A program made the translations under genes and the position numbers. Below are positions 12,457 through 19,897 of a DNA stretch of 28,219 nt, piece after piece. Location of the stretch: contig JAHYYL010000033.1 of assembly GCA_019424965.1 (NCBI GenBank), positions 1 through 28,219 on the forward strand. Reading direction: 5' to 3'. Every line of letters starts with the position of its first letter. Position 1 is the stretch's first letter. The DNA is from Collinsella sp. (GTDB taxonomy: Bacteria; Actinomycetota; Coriobacteriia; Coriobacteriales; Coriobacteriaceae). The notes under the pieces are model-generated. The model had not been told where the DNA came from, did no database searches, and saw only the letters and a list, made by a program, of their open reading frames with translations.

Positions 12457-13695
12457 ATGACAAAAGACGATAGGCGGGCATTCGAGGTACCCGATCGACT
12501 CTTTGAATACGTAAGGGCGGTCGTTGACAACCGTGCGTTAGCGACGGTGCTGCTCTTTTTGCTGAGTCTGCTGCTCATCGGCATTGACAATATCGTTGGT
12601 ATCCTGGCAGTTCTACTCATTGGCTTTTTGCTGATTGATCGATTCGAAATCGTTCGCCGCTGTGTGGTGATCGGCGGCGCCGCGTGGACAATTACGTTGG
12701 CGATCGGGTCCATGGCGCTTGGCGGTATTGGCGAGCCCGTATTCTTTGACGCCGGCTTTGTGTTCAACATGCTTGGATTTGTGCTGGCGCTTGCCGTGTG
12801 CGTCCTGTTCTTCTGCGGACGCGCCCTGTACTACCAGGGTTACGAGCAGGGCGAGCTGCACGCCGACCGCGTGATTGCCACCCGCATTCAGGATCGTCTG
12901 ATCGATAACCCCGACACATGGGACAACCTTGACGGCGACTTCCTCGAGGTCGAGGGCGCGCTCAACCGAGCGCGCGATTGCGAGCGTAGGGTTCAACAAG
13001 CCCTGCGTGACGAATCGCATCGCAAAGATGACCTGGTGACGTACCTGGCGCACGACCTGCGCACGCCGCTCGCCAGCGTGGTGGGCTACCTTTCGCTCTT
13101 GCAGGAGGCTCCCGATCTGCCGCTTGAGCAGCGCGCACGCTTTACGGGCGTGGCACTCGACAAGGCCCACCGGCTCGACGCGCTCATCGAGGAGTTCTTT
13201 GACATCACGCGTTTTGATTTCCACGATATCGTGCTCACTCGCAGCTACGTCGATTTGGGGCTCTTGCTGGCACAGGTGGCTGACGAGTTCTACCCCATTC
13301 TCAATGAGCAGCATAAAGAAGCCCAGGTTGATATCTGCGAGGATCTGACGGTGCTCGTGGACGGCGACAAGATGGCTCGCGTATTCAACAACATCATGAA
13401 AAACGCCGTTGCCTATAGCTATGAAGGCTCGATGATCACGATTGAGGCCAGACGTTTGGGTAACGGCGGCGTGCGCGTACGATTTATAAACCAGGGCGAT
13501 CCGATCCCTGAGCCAAAGCTCAAGGTGATCTTTGAGAAGTTCTATCGCCTGGATGCGGCGCGTGCGACCAATCGCGGCGGCGCTGGGCTGGGTCTCGCCA
13601 TCGCCAAGGAGATTGTATGCGCGCATGGCGGCACCATCGCGTGCGAATCGACGCCCGAGCACACCGTTTTTACCATCGAGCTGCCCGCCGCGTAG
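12457..13695 (+). CDS. sensor histidine kinase, VanS-like catalytic core with four membrane segments
   Basis: Predicted 412-residue membrane kinase, partner of the preceding regulator. Four hydrophobic segments lie at about residues 28-43, 46-61, 69-90 and 100-120 with only short loops, so there is no sizeable external sensor domain. The HisKA motif is Tyr-Leu-Ala-His199-Asp-Leu-Arg-Thr-Pro-Leu-Ala-Ser-Val-Val-Gly-Tyr-Leu, very like VanS. The ATPase domain shows the N box (Phe-Asn-Asn-Ile-Met-Lys-Asn-Ala), the F box (Phe-Glu-Lys-Phe-Tyr-Arg-Leu-Asp) and the G box (Gly-Gly-Ala-Gly-Leu-Gly-Leu-Ala). GGGGGAG lies upstream of the ATG. With the divergent carboxypeptidase, a cell-wall stimulus is a reasonable inference. 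Confidence 0.93.
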   Translation: MTKDDRRAFEVPDRLFEYVRAVVDNRALATVLLFLLSLLLIGIDNIVGILAVLLIGFLLIDRFEIVRRCVVIGGAAWTITLAIGSMALGGIGEPVFFDAGFVFNMLGFVLALAVCVLFFCGRALYYQGYEQGELHADRVIATRIQDRLIDNPDTWDNLDGDFLEVEGALNRARDCERRVQQALRDESHRKDDLVTYLAHDLRTPLASVVGYLSLLQEAPDLPLEQRARFTGVALDKAHRLDALIEEFFDITRFDFHDIVLTRSYVDLGLLLAQVADEFYPILNEQHKEAQVDICEDLTVLVDGDKMARVFNNIMKNAVAYSYEGSMITIEARRLGNGGVRVRFINQGDPIPEPKLKVIFEKFYRLDAARATNRGGAGLGLAIAKEIVCAHGGTIACESTPEHTVFTIELPAA

Positions 13696-13798
13696 CGTAG
13701 GCGCCCTTACAAACACCTGACAATGCGCTCACGTGCGTATGAGCCGCGGTTTCTACTATCGATACTGCTGAATTGATATCGACGTGGAGGTATGCGGT

Positions 13799-14674
13799 AT
13801 GACGGCTGGTGTGGCTATGGAGCCCACGGAGCTCGAGGAGCTAATGGAGGCGCGAGCCGAGGCTGCGCACGAGCGCGAAGTCGGAGACGCGACGCGCCCC
13901 ACGGCAGAGGATCTTGCCGCCTCGCCGACGCGCATCGATGTCGAGGGCCTCGACCTGTTCTATGGCGACCATCATGCGCTCAAGGACGTGAATATCAAGA
14001 TCCGCGACAAGCAGATCACCTCGTTCATCGGGCCTTCGGGCTGCGGAAAGTCCACGTTGCTGCGCTGCTTTAACCGCATGAACGACGGCATCAAGGACTG
14101 CCGAATCGAGGGCAAGATTGCGATCGATGGTCAAGATATCCTAGGCGATTACGACATCTGCCGCCTTCGCCAGCGCGTGGGCATGGTGTTCCAGCGCCCT
14201 AACCCGTTTCCCATGAGTATTTACGACAACGTCGCGTACGGCCCCCGTGGCATGGGCGTGCGCGATCGCGCCGTGCTGGATGAGCTGGTCGAGGATTCCC
14301 TTTGTCGAGCCGCTCTGTGGGATGAGGTCAAGGACAAGCTCAAGGAGTCGGGGCTGGGCCTTTCGGGCGGGCAGCAGCAGCGCCTGTGCATCGCCCGCGC
14401 GCTTGCCGTGCAACCCGACATCCTGCTGATGGATGAGCCCACGAGCGCCCTCGATCCCGTGTCGACGCTCGTGGTGGAGCAGCTTGCCTGCGAGCTCAAG
14501 GAGACCTGCACGCTGGTGGTCGTGACGCACAACATGCAGCAGGCTGCGCGTATTTCGGACTCGGTCGCGTTTTTCTTGCTGGGTGAGTTAGTGGAGCACG
14601 CACCCGCCGCTCAGCTCTTCAAAAATCCGACCGACCCGCGCACAGCGGATTATTTGACGGGACGTTTTGGCTGA
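13799..14674 (+). CDS. pstB: phosphate ABC transporter ATP-binding protein PstB
   Basis: Predicted 291-residue ATPase that powers the PstSCA high-affinity phosphate importer on the inner face of the membrane. Walker A Gly-Pro-Ser-Gly-Cys-Gly-Lys-Ser-Thr is at residues 78-86, the Q-loop lies in Gly-Met-Val-Phe-Gln-Arg-Pro-Asn-Pro-Phe-Pro-Met-Ser, the signature is Leu-Ser-Gly-Gly-Gln-Gln-Gln-Arg-Leu, and Walker B is Leu-Leu-Met-Asp-Glu-Pro-Thr-Ser-Ala-Leu-Asp-Pro. The Phe-Pro-Met-Ser wording is typical of PstB. About 43 extra acidic, Ala/Glu-rich residues precede the domain. The ATG at 13799 has GGAGG 8 bases upstream; a GTG at 13784 would cover it. pstS, pstC, pstA and phoU are absent from the window. 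Confidence 0.94.
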   Translation: MTAGVAMEPTELEELMEARAEAAHEREVGDATRPTAEDLAASPTRIDVEGLDLFYGDHHALKDVNIKIRDKQITSFIGPSGCGKSTLLRCFNRMNDGIKDCRIEGKIAIDGQDILGDYDICRLRQRVGMVFQRPNPFPMSIYDNVAYGPRGMGVRDRAVLDELVEDSLCRAALWDEVKDKLKESGLGLSGGQQQRLCIARALAVQPDILLMDEPTSALDPVSTLVVEQLACELKETCTLVVVTHNMQQAARISDSVAFFLLGELVEHAPAAQLFKNPTDPRTADYLTGRFG

Positions 14675-14738
14675 TACCATCTCGTAAAGGTACCTTTAGG
14701 GTTAAGATGCGGTCATGCCGGCCGCAAAGGGGTTCAAC

Positions 14739-15467
14739 ATGATCTATTACGTCGAGGACGATGACAACATCAGGGATTTGACGGTCTATGCGCTGCGCAA
14801 GCAGGGGATCGAGGCCGAGGGCTTTTCGTGCGATGGCGAGTTTAAGGCTGCTGTGGCGCGACGGGTGCCCGATGCTGTCCTGCTCGACATCATGCTGCCC
14901 GATACCGATGGCCTGGCAATTATGCGTCGCCTGCGTGCCGACCGCCTGACGGCGACGGTGCCCATCATGATGCTTACCGCCAAGGACACCGAGCTCGACA
15001 AGGTGATGGCGCTCGATGGCGGTGCCGACGATTACCTGACTAAGCCGTTTTCGCTCATGGAGCTTGCGAGCCGTTGCCGCGCACTGCTGCGTCGCGGCGG
15101 CATGGTCAAGCAGGCGAGCGATGTGCTCAGTGTGGGCGACATCGTGCTCTTACCCAGCCATCGCGAGGTGACCGTTGCCGGCGAGCCGCTTAAGCTCACC
15201 CTGCGCGAGTTCGACCTGCTTGAGTATCTCATGCGCAAGCCCGGCGTGGTCTTTACCCGCGAGTCGTTGCTGCAGAGCGTGTGGGGCTGGGACTTCGACG
15301 GCGGTTCGCGCACCGTTGACGTGCACGTACAGACGCTTCGCCAAAAACTGGGCGAGCATGCCAGCGCCATCGAGACCGTGCGCGGCGTGGGCTACCGCTT
15401 GGCTGAGCCTTCTGCCGGTGATGGTGCCGAAGGTGACGACACCGCGTCCACCGCATCGGAGGAGTAA
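14739..15467 (+). CDS. OmpR/PhoB-family response regulator, PhoP/PhoB-like
   Basis: Predicted 242-residue response regulator. The receiver has Glu6-Asp7-Asp8, phospho-acceptor Asp50 in Leu-Leu-Asp-Ile-Met-Leu-Pro, Thr80 and Lys102. The C-terminal winged helix ends in Val-Arg-Gly-Val-Gly-Tyr-Arg, with an extra Ser/Thr/Glu-rich tail of about 20 residues. The start ATG at 14739 follows AAAGGGG by 6 bases and gives the usual Met-Ile-Tyr-Tyr-Val-Glu-Asp-Asp beginning. An in-frame ATG at 14715 would add 8 residues and has no clear site. It lies directly after pstB and ahead of a PhoR-like kinase, so control of phosphate genes is likely but not shown. Confidence 0.92.
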   Translation: MIYYVEDDDNIRDLTVYALRKQGIEAEGFSCDGEFKAAVARRVPDAVLLDIMLPDTDGLAIMRRLRADRLTATVPIMMLTAKDTELDKVMALDGGADDYLTKPFSLMELASRCRALLRRGGMVKQASDVLSVGDIVLLPSHREVTVAGEPLKLTLREFDLLEYLMRKPGVVFTRESLLQSVWGWDFDGGSRTVDVHVQTLRQKLGEHASAIETVRGVGYRLAEPSAGDGAEGDDTASTASEE

Positions 15468-15470
15468 CCC

Positions 15471-16895
15471 GTGGTCTTCGCCCCCCAGGGAAAACAAACG
15501 TTGTCGCACCGCGTTTTTGTGACGATCTTTGTTTGCGCCATGGCGGTTATCGTGGCGTTTACGGTGCTGGGTGCGTTCTTTGTGCAAAACACCTTGGCGG
15601 ATGCCACGAGTGCCAATCTGGCGCAGGAAACCGAGCTCATTGCTGCCGCCCTCGACGAGCAGCAGGAGCCCATCCCGTTCTTGCGTAGCCTCGATCGCGA
15701 GGACTTACGCATCACGCTGATTAACAAGGATGGATCGGTTGCCTACGACAACGAGGCGTCGCCTTCCACACTGCCCAACCATGGCGATCGCCCCGAGGTC
15801 ATCGAGGCCTTTGAGAGTGGTTCGGGTTCCGCGGAGCGCGCAAGCTCTACGCTCGACGAGATTATGCTGTATCGCGCCGTCGCCCTTGATAACGGCCAGG
15901 TTGTCCGCTTGGCGCAGGCCCAGCCTGGCGTTGCGGCGATTTTGCTGTCGATGGTGGCGCCGATGCTGCTTATCGCAGCAGCGGGTGCGGTACTCTCGTT
16001 TTTCATGGCGCGCCGCGAGTCCCGTGCCATCATCGCGCCGTTGCAAGAGGTGGATTTGGACCACCCGCGCCGTAGCTATGAGCACGCCTATGCCGAGATG
16101 GTCCCCATGCTTGAGCGTATCGAGTCGCAGCGCCAGGAACTCAAGCGCCAAATGGCGGTGCTAGCGGACAACGACCGTATGCGCCGCGAGTTCACGGCGA
16201 ATATCACTCATGAGCTCAAGACGCCGCTTACGGCGATTTCGGGCTATGCCGAGCTCATCGCAAACGGCATGGTTGAGGGCGAGGATGACCTGCGCAACTT
16301 TGGCGGTCGTATCTATCGTGAGGCGGGCCGCTTGGCAGCGCTTGTCAACGATATCCTTACGCTGTCTAACTTGGACGAGGCCGAGCGTGCGACTGAGGGC
16401 GAGGCGGTGCCCATTGGGTCCACGGAGCCTATTGAGCTCTCGCGTGCCATCTACACGGTTGAGCAGCGTCTTGAACAGGTCGCCCGTCAGGCGAATGTGA
16501 CAATAAGTCATGAGACCAAGCCTGTGGTCATCGAAGGCGTGTCGCGCTTGATTGACGAGCTCATCTACAATCTGGCAAGCAACGCCATCCGCTACAATCG
16601 ACCCGGCGGTACGGTTACGCTGCAGTGCGGCACCAACGACGAAGGCCATCCGTTCCTCGCGGTCGCCGACACGGGAATCGGTATCGCGCCTGAAGAACAG
16701 GGCAAGGTATTTGAGCGGTTCTATCGCGTGGATAAGAGTAGATCCAAGGCACGCGGCGGAACCGGCTTGGGGCTTGCCATTGTCAAGCATGCGGCCCTGT
16801 ATCATCACGCCACGCTCGATCTATCGAGCGAGTTGGGCGTGGGAACCACCATTGCGGTGGCGTTTCCCATACAGCAGGACGAGCCATTCGCATAG
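15471..16895 (+). CDS. sensor histidine kinase, PhoR-like
   Basis: Predicted 474-residue membrane kinase. Membrane segments at about residues 15-38 and 155-178 enclose an external domain of about 115 residues. A HAMP/linker-like stretch precedes the HisKA motif Asn-Ile-Thr-His247-Glu-Leu-Lys-Thr-Pro-Leu-Thr-Ala-Ile-Ser-Gly-Tyr. The ATPase domain shows Asn-Leu-Ala-Ser-Asn-Ala-Ile-Arg-Tyr-Asn, Asp-Thr-Gly-Ile-Gly-Ile, Phe-Glu-Arg-Phe-Tyr-Arg-Val-Asp and Gly-Gly-Thr-Gly-Leu-Gly-Leu. The GTG start has GGAGGAG just upstream, overlapping the end of the regulator gene, so the pair is one operon. The layout is that of PhoR/PnpS kinases. Confidence 0.93.
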   Translation: MVFAPQGKQTLSHRVFVTIFVCAMAVIVAFTVLGAFFVQNTLADATSANLAQETELIAAALDEQQEPIPFLRSLDREDLRITLINKDGSVAYDNEASPSTLPNHGDRPEVIEAFESGSGSAERASSTLDEIMLYRAVALDNGQVVRLAQAQPGVAAILLSMVAPMLLIAAAGAVLSFFMARRESRAIIAPLQEVDLDHPRRSYEHAYAEMVPMLERIESQRQELKRQMAVLADNDRMRREFTANITHELKTPLTAISGYAELIANGMVEGEDDLRNFGGRIYREAGRLAALVNDILTLSNLDEAERATEGEAVPIGSTEPIELSRAIYTVEQRLEQVARQANVTISHETKPVVIEGVSRLIDELIYNLASNAIRYNRPGGTVTLQCGTNDEGHPFLAVADTGIGIAPEEQGKVFERFYRVDKSRSKARGGTGLGLAIVKHAALYHHATLDLSSELGVGTTIAVAFPIQQDEPFA

Positions 16896-16921
16896 CGATA
16901 CAACATAGATATTGATGCAGG

Positions 16922-16952
16922 CGCCGCATCGGACTTTCGGGTGCGGCGTTGT
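16922..16952 (+). terminator. terminator after the PhoR-like kinase gene
   Basis: A 9-bp stem CGCCGCATC/GGTGCGGCG (one T-G pair) with a 9-base loop, then TTGTTG. The T run is broken, so it may be weak. The gap continues to the capsule-type promoter. Confidence 0.6.
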
Positions 16953-17014
16953 TGTGCAATTTTACGATTGCTTCCGTCATTTTTACAGGAGAGCCTGTTT
17001 CTTATGTATAGAGT

Positions 17015-17043
17015 TTGGTCTCGGTAAAAAGATGCGATAACAT
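17015..17043 (+). promoter_or_regulatory. candidate promoter of the CpsC-CpsD-CpsB operon
   Basis: TTGGTC (17015-17020), 17-base spacer, TAACAT (17038-17043), about 48 bases before the first gene. No other good promoter is seen in the gap. Confidence 0.5.
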
Positions 17044-17090
17044 ACGGACAGTTTTGTCAATCCGAACTGGGGAAATGAAAGGCAAGCTGC

Positions 17091-17747
17091 ATGACCCTTC
17101 TCGAACTGTTCCAGCTGCTCAAAAAGCACCTCAAGCTGGTCATCACCCTTCCGGTGGTCTGCGCGATCGCCATGGGCATCGTGTCCTTCGTTGCGATGGA
17201 CAACACCTATACCGCGACGACGAGCATGTACATTCTCGCCAAGACCGACGATAGCGGTCAGATGAGCTACAACGATCTCTCGGCGAGCCAGATGCTTTCC
17301 AACGATATCGCCACGCTGCTTGATAGCGATAGCGTTAAGAGCGGCGCCGCCAAAGAACTGGGCCTCACCGATCTGGATGACTACAAGGTGTCTGTTTCCT
17401 CCGAGACCACCACGCGTGTCATTACGCTTTCGGTTACCGGTACCGATGCCAAGGAGACGGCTGAGGTCGCAAAGGCCATTGCCAGCTCGGTGAGTACGGT
17501 CGCTCAGAACGTCGGCGCTGCCCAGAGCATCAACGTTATCGACGAGGCTAAGACCCCCGAAGCCCCCAGCGGCCCCAAGCGTATGCTGTACGTTGCTGTC
17601 GCGTTCCTCGCGGGCATCTTTATCGCAGTTGCCTATGTCGTTTTGGCAGACATGCTCAATACCCGCATCCGCGGTGCCGAAGAGGCAGAAGAGCTCCTGG
17701 GCATTCCCGTTGTTGGCCGAATTCCGGCTATGAAAGGTGGTAAATAG
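17091..17747 (+). CDS. Wzz/CpsC-like polysaccharide co-polymerase and kinase activator
   Basis: Predicted 218-residue membrane protein of the Wzz/CapA/YveK type. Two membrane segments (about residues 15-36 and 165-188) flank an external domain with the usual start Thr-Tyr-Thr-Ala-Thr-Thr. The Pro-rich entry to the second segment (Ala-Pro-Ser-Gly-Pro-Lys) is the family hallmark. The cytosolic tail ends Leu-Gly-Ile-Pro-Val-Val-Gly-Arg-Ile-Pro, a segment that in relatives contacts and activates the BY-kinase. The kinase gene begins 2 bases after the stop codon. These proteins set chain length or activate the kinase in exopolysaccharide export. AAAGG lies 9 bases upstream of the ATG. Confidence 0.92.
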   Translation: MTLLELFQLLKKHLKLVITLPVVCAIAMGIVSFVAMDNTYTATTSMYILAKTDDSGQMSYNDLSASQMLSNDIATLLDSDSVKSGAAKELGLTDLDDYKVSVSSETTTRVITLSVTGTDAKETAEVAKAIASSVSTVAQNVGAAQSINVIDEAKTPEAPSGPKRMLYVAVAFLAGIFIAVAYVVLADMLNTRIRGAEEAEELLGIPVVGRIPAMKGGK

Positions 17748-17749
17748 GC

Positions 17750-18487
17750 ATGGCTAAGGCAAAGAACACCGATAAGCTCGTTGTACAGAATGCCGCTAAG
17801 ACCCTTCTGGCCAACATCCGCTTTGCGAGCGTGGACGACCCCATTCGCACCATCACCGTTACCTCCTCGATTCCCAACGAGGGCAAGTCTACGGTTTCCA
17901 TTAACCTTGCTCAGGCAATCGCCACGAGCGGCAAGTCCGTGCTCCTGGTCGAGTGCGATATGCGCTGCAGGTCCCTTGCCGATATGCTCGGCGTCCGCTC
18001 CCGCGGTGGACTCTATGCGGTCCTTTCCGAGCAGATCTCCATTGACCAGGCAATTGTCGAGACGGGTCAGAAGAACTTCTACTTCCTCGATGCCGAGCCG
18101 CATATTCCCAATCCTGCCGACATCATCGTCTCCCATCGCTTTTCCAAGTTGGTCAAGGCACTGTCTGCTAAGTTCCAGTACGTCATCTTCGATGCTCCCC
18201 CGGTTGGCACCTTCATCGATGCTGCCGAGATTGCCAGCCTGACCGACGGCGCGCTGTTCGTGGTGCGCGAGAACTTTACCAAGCGCGAAGAGGCGCTCAA
18301 CGCTATCGCCCAGCTTAAGAAGTCCGAGAAGGTCAAGCTCATCGGTACCGTCATGAATTACTGTGAGACCGAGACCAGCGAGTACTACTATTCTTACTAC
18401 ACCAAGGACGGTAAGAAGGTTAAGAAGGGCTCCGACAATCAGGGCACTTCCAAAAAGGGCATCTTCACCAACCGAGCAAACGTTTAG
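17750..18487 (+). CDS. BY-kinase (CpsD/CapB/YwqD-like protein-tyrosine kinase)
   Basis: Predicted 245-residue cytosolic kinase that phosphorylates itself on a C-terminal tyrosine cluster when held by its membrane partner. Walker A is Ser-Ser-Ile-Pro-Asn-Glu-Gly-Lys-Ser-Thr (residues 39-48), Walker A' is Leu-Leu-Val-Glu-Cys-Asp-Met-Arg (about 65-72) and Walker B is Val-Ile-Phe-Asp-Ala-Pro-Pro-Val-Gly (about 145-153). The tyrosine cluster Glu-Tyr-Tyr-Tyr-Ser-Tyr-Tyr covers Tyr212-214 and Tyr216-217. Walker A' has Glu-Cys-Asp where Asp-Xaa-Asp is usual. The cluster is followed by a Lys-rich tail of about 25 residues. It is the split, Gram-positive form, with the activator in the gene before it. 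Confidence 0.94.
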   Translation: MAKAKNTDKLVVQNAAKTLLANIRFASVDDPIRTITVTSSIPNEGKSTVSINLAQAIATSGKSVLLVECDMRCRSLADMLGVRSRGGLYAVLSEQISIDQAIVETGQKNFYFLDAEPHIPNPADIIVSHRFSKLVKALSAKFQYVIFDAPPVGTFIDAAEIASLTDGALFVVRENFTKREEALNAIAQLKKSEKVKLIGTVMNYCETETSEYYYSYYTKDGKKVKKGSDNQGTSKKGIFTNRANV

Positions 18488-18504
18488 TTGATTAGGGCCG
18501 ACCT

Positions 18505-19155
18505 ATGCGTGACATTCATTGCCATATCTTGCCGGGTGTAGACGACGGCGCCGCCGATCTCGATGAGAGCTTGGCGATGCTCGAGGCTGCCAAGCGGGCC
18601 GGTGTAACCAGAATCGTTTGCACTCCTCACTGCCGTGATCCCTATTTTGATTACGACAAGATGTGGGATGCCTTTGAGCTGCTGCGCGATAACGCTGACG
18701 GTTTTCCGCTCCAGATGGGCTTCGAGGTCAACCATCGAAAGCTCGTTGAGCTTGGTATCGATGCCGCGGAGCACTTGCATTTCGATGGGACCAACGAGTT
18801 TCTGCTCGAGCTTTCGACGCATGCCGATGCGTATGCGTTTAGAGAGTACGAGAATACGATTTACGATTTGCAGTGCCGTGGCTACCAGGTGATCATCGCT
18901 CATCCTGAGCGCTATCGTGCGGTTCAAAAGGATGTAAGTGTGGCGGAGCGCCTGGTCGATATGGGCTGCAAGCTGCAGGCTTCGGCGGACTTTATTGCCG
19001 GCGGTCGCTTTGGTCGCGAGAAAAAGCCGGCACAGCGCCTGTTCGATCAGAACCTGTACAGCTTCATCGCGAGCGATGCCCATAACGTGGGTCATTACGA
19101 CTGCCTGGCGAAGGCTCGCGCGAAGTTTAGCGTGCGCGGAGCTCATTTTCGCTAA
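18505..19155 (+). CDS. CpsB/YwqE-like protein-tyrosine phosphatase (PHP domain)
   Basis: Predicted 216-residue metal-dependent phosphatase that removes phosphate from the BY-kinase tyrosine cluster. PHP-domain metal ligands are visible as His5-Cys-His7, Cys-Thr-Pro-His42, Glu in Gly-Phe-Glu-Val-Asn, His in Ile-Ile-Ala-His-Pro-Glu-Arg-Tyr, and Ser-Asp-Ala-His near the end. Ile-Leu-Pro-Gly-Val-Asp-Asp-Gly after the first ligands is characteristic of the CpsB/YwqE group. The length is shorter than the usual 240-255. It lies 17 bases after the kinase gene in the same operon; the ribosome site (TTAGGG) is weak. It completes the activator-kinase-phosphatase trio. Confidence 0.93.
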   Translation: MRDIHCHILPGVDDGAADLDESLAMLEAAKRAGVTRIVCTPHCRDPYFDYDKMWDAFELLRDNADGFPLQMGFEVNHRKLVELGIDAAEHLHFDGTNEFLLELSTHADAYAFREYENTIYDLQCRGYQVIIAHPERYRAVQKDVSVAERLVDMGCKLQASADFIAGGRFGREKKPAQRLFDQNLYSFIASDAHNVGHYDCLAKARAKFSVRGAHFR

Positions 19156-19194
19156 AATCTGTCCCTAACGTTCGCATTGAATGAAAGGGCAGCC

Positions 19195-19695
19195 ATGGAT
19201 ATCCAACTTAAGACGGGATGCTTTGATGACGCGGCGTTGGTGCGCCGCGTCGTTTTTATGGACGAGCAGGGCTACGAGAATGAGTTCGACGCTATCGACG
19301 AGGATCCGAACTGCATTCATGTGACGCTCTATGTAGACGGCGAGCTTGCCGGTTGCTCGCGCGTGTTTCCCGAAGAGCTTGAGCGCGCGGCTGACGCAGA
19401 GGCTCCGGTGTCGCCGGCGTGCGACTTGGACGAAGGTGTCGCGGCGGGGGAGGCCTACATTATGGGGCGCGTGGCCGTGCTGCCGGCTATGCGTCGTCGT
19501 GGACTGGCGAGTGCGATCGTTGAGGCCAGCGGTGCGTGTGCACGCGATGCCGGCGCTAAGCTTATTAAGCTGCATGCGCAGGAATACGTGCTGCCGCTCT
19601 ATGCAAAGGCGGGCTACACGCAAATTGCCCCGGTGGACTATGAGGATGAAGGCCAGCCCCATGCCTGGATGGCTAAGCGCGTAGATGGCAGATAG
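19195..19695 (+). CDS. GNAT-family N-acetyltransferase
   Basis: Predicted 166-residue cytosolic enzyme. The acetyl-CoA loop follows a beta strand: Tyr-Ile-Met-Gly-Arg-Val-Ala-Val-Leu-Pro, then Arg-Arg-Arg-Gly-Leu-Ala. The end shows Leu-His-Ala-Gln-Glu-Tyr-Val-Leu-Pro-Leu-Tyr-Ala-Lys-Ala-Gly-Tyr, a form shared with ElaA/YjcF-type acetyltransferases. The substrate is unknown. The ATG at 19195 has GAAAGGG 7 bases upstream; an earlier in-frame start at 19177 lies before that site. A TAAAAT at 19153-19158, overlapping the stop codon of the phosphatase gene, could be its -10. Confidence 0.88.
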   Translation: MDIQLKTGCFDDAALVRRVVFMDEQGYENEFDAIDEDPNCIHVTLYVDGELAGCSRVFPEELERAADAEAPVSPACDLDEGVAAGEAYIMGRVAVLPAMRRRGLASAIVEASGACARDAGAKLIKLHAQEYVLPLYAKAGYTQIAPVDYEDEGQPHAWMAKRVDGR

Positions 19696-19713
19696 GGACG
19701 TTCCTTTTCTGCC
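19687..19713 (+). terminator. weak hairpin overlapping the GNAT stop codon
   Basis: GGCAGA (19687-19692) pairs with TCTGCC (19708-19713), with inner AGGGA/TTCCT pairs. There is no T run after it. It contains GGGACGTTCCTTTT, similar in style to arms of the other intergenic repeats. Termination is uncertain. Confidence 0.35.
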
Positions 19714-19805
19714 GGTAGTTGGGGATACTCCTTGGCAATTGGCGCATCGGAGCGTTTGGACATGCAGTTTTTCGATACCGTGTGTATATATGCGCGCTAA
19801 TGGGT

Positions 19806-19813
19806 TATAAAAT
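19806..19813 (+). promoter_or_regulatory. candidate -10 of htpG
   Basis: TATAAAAT is the best -10-like sequence before htpG. The matching -35 region (TGTATA near 19783) is poor. It lies upstream of the leader hairpin at 19843-19867. No HAIR-type or CIRCE operator was found by eye. Confidence 0.35.
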
Positions 19814-19842
19814 CTAAGTCTGAACATAGCAGGTCTGCGATG

Positions 19843-19867
19843 CGGCTCGGGCAACCGGGCCGTTTTT
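19843..19867 (+). terminator. terminator-like hairpin in the htpG leader
   Basis: An 8-bp stem CGGCTCGG/CCGGGCCG (one T-G pair) with a GCAA loop is followed by TTTTT. It is a complete intrinsic terminator ending 30 bases before the htpG start codon. No promoter fits between it and the gene, so htpG transcripts must pass through it. Confidence 0.75.
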
Positions 19868-19897
19868 GCGGGCAGGGGTAGCGCGAAAGGACTGCAC

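Noticed and set aside
11736..13695. Vancomycin resistance cluster
   Set aside because: Only a VanRS-like pair and an S11 carboxypeptidase are present; vanH, the D-Ala-D-Lac or D-Ala-D-Ser ligase and vanX are absent.
17750..18487. ParA/MinD-type partition ATPase
   Set aside because: The tyrosine cluster, the activator gene before it and the phosphatase after it identify a BY-kinase.
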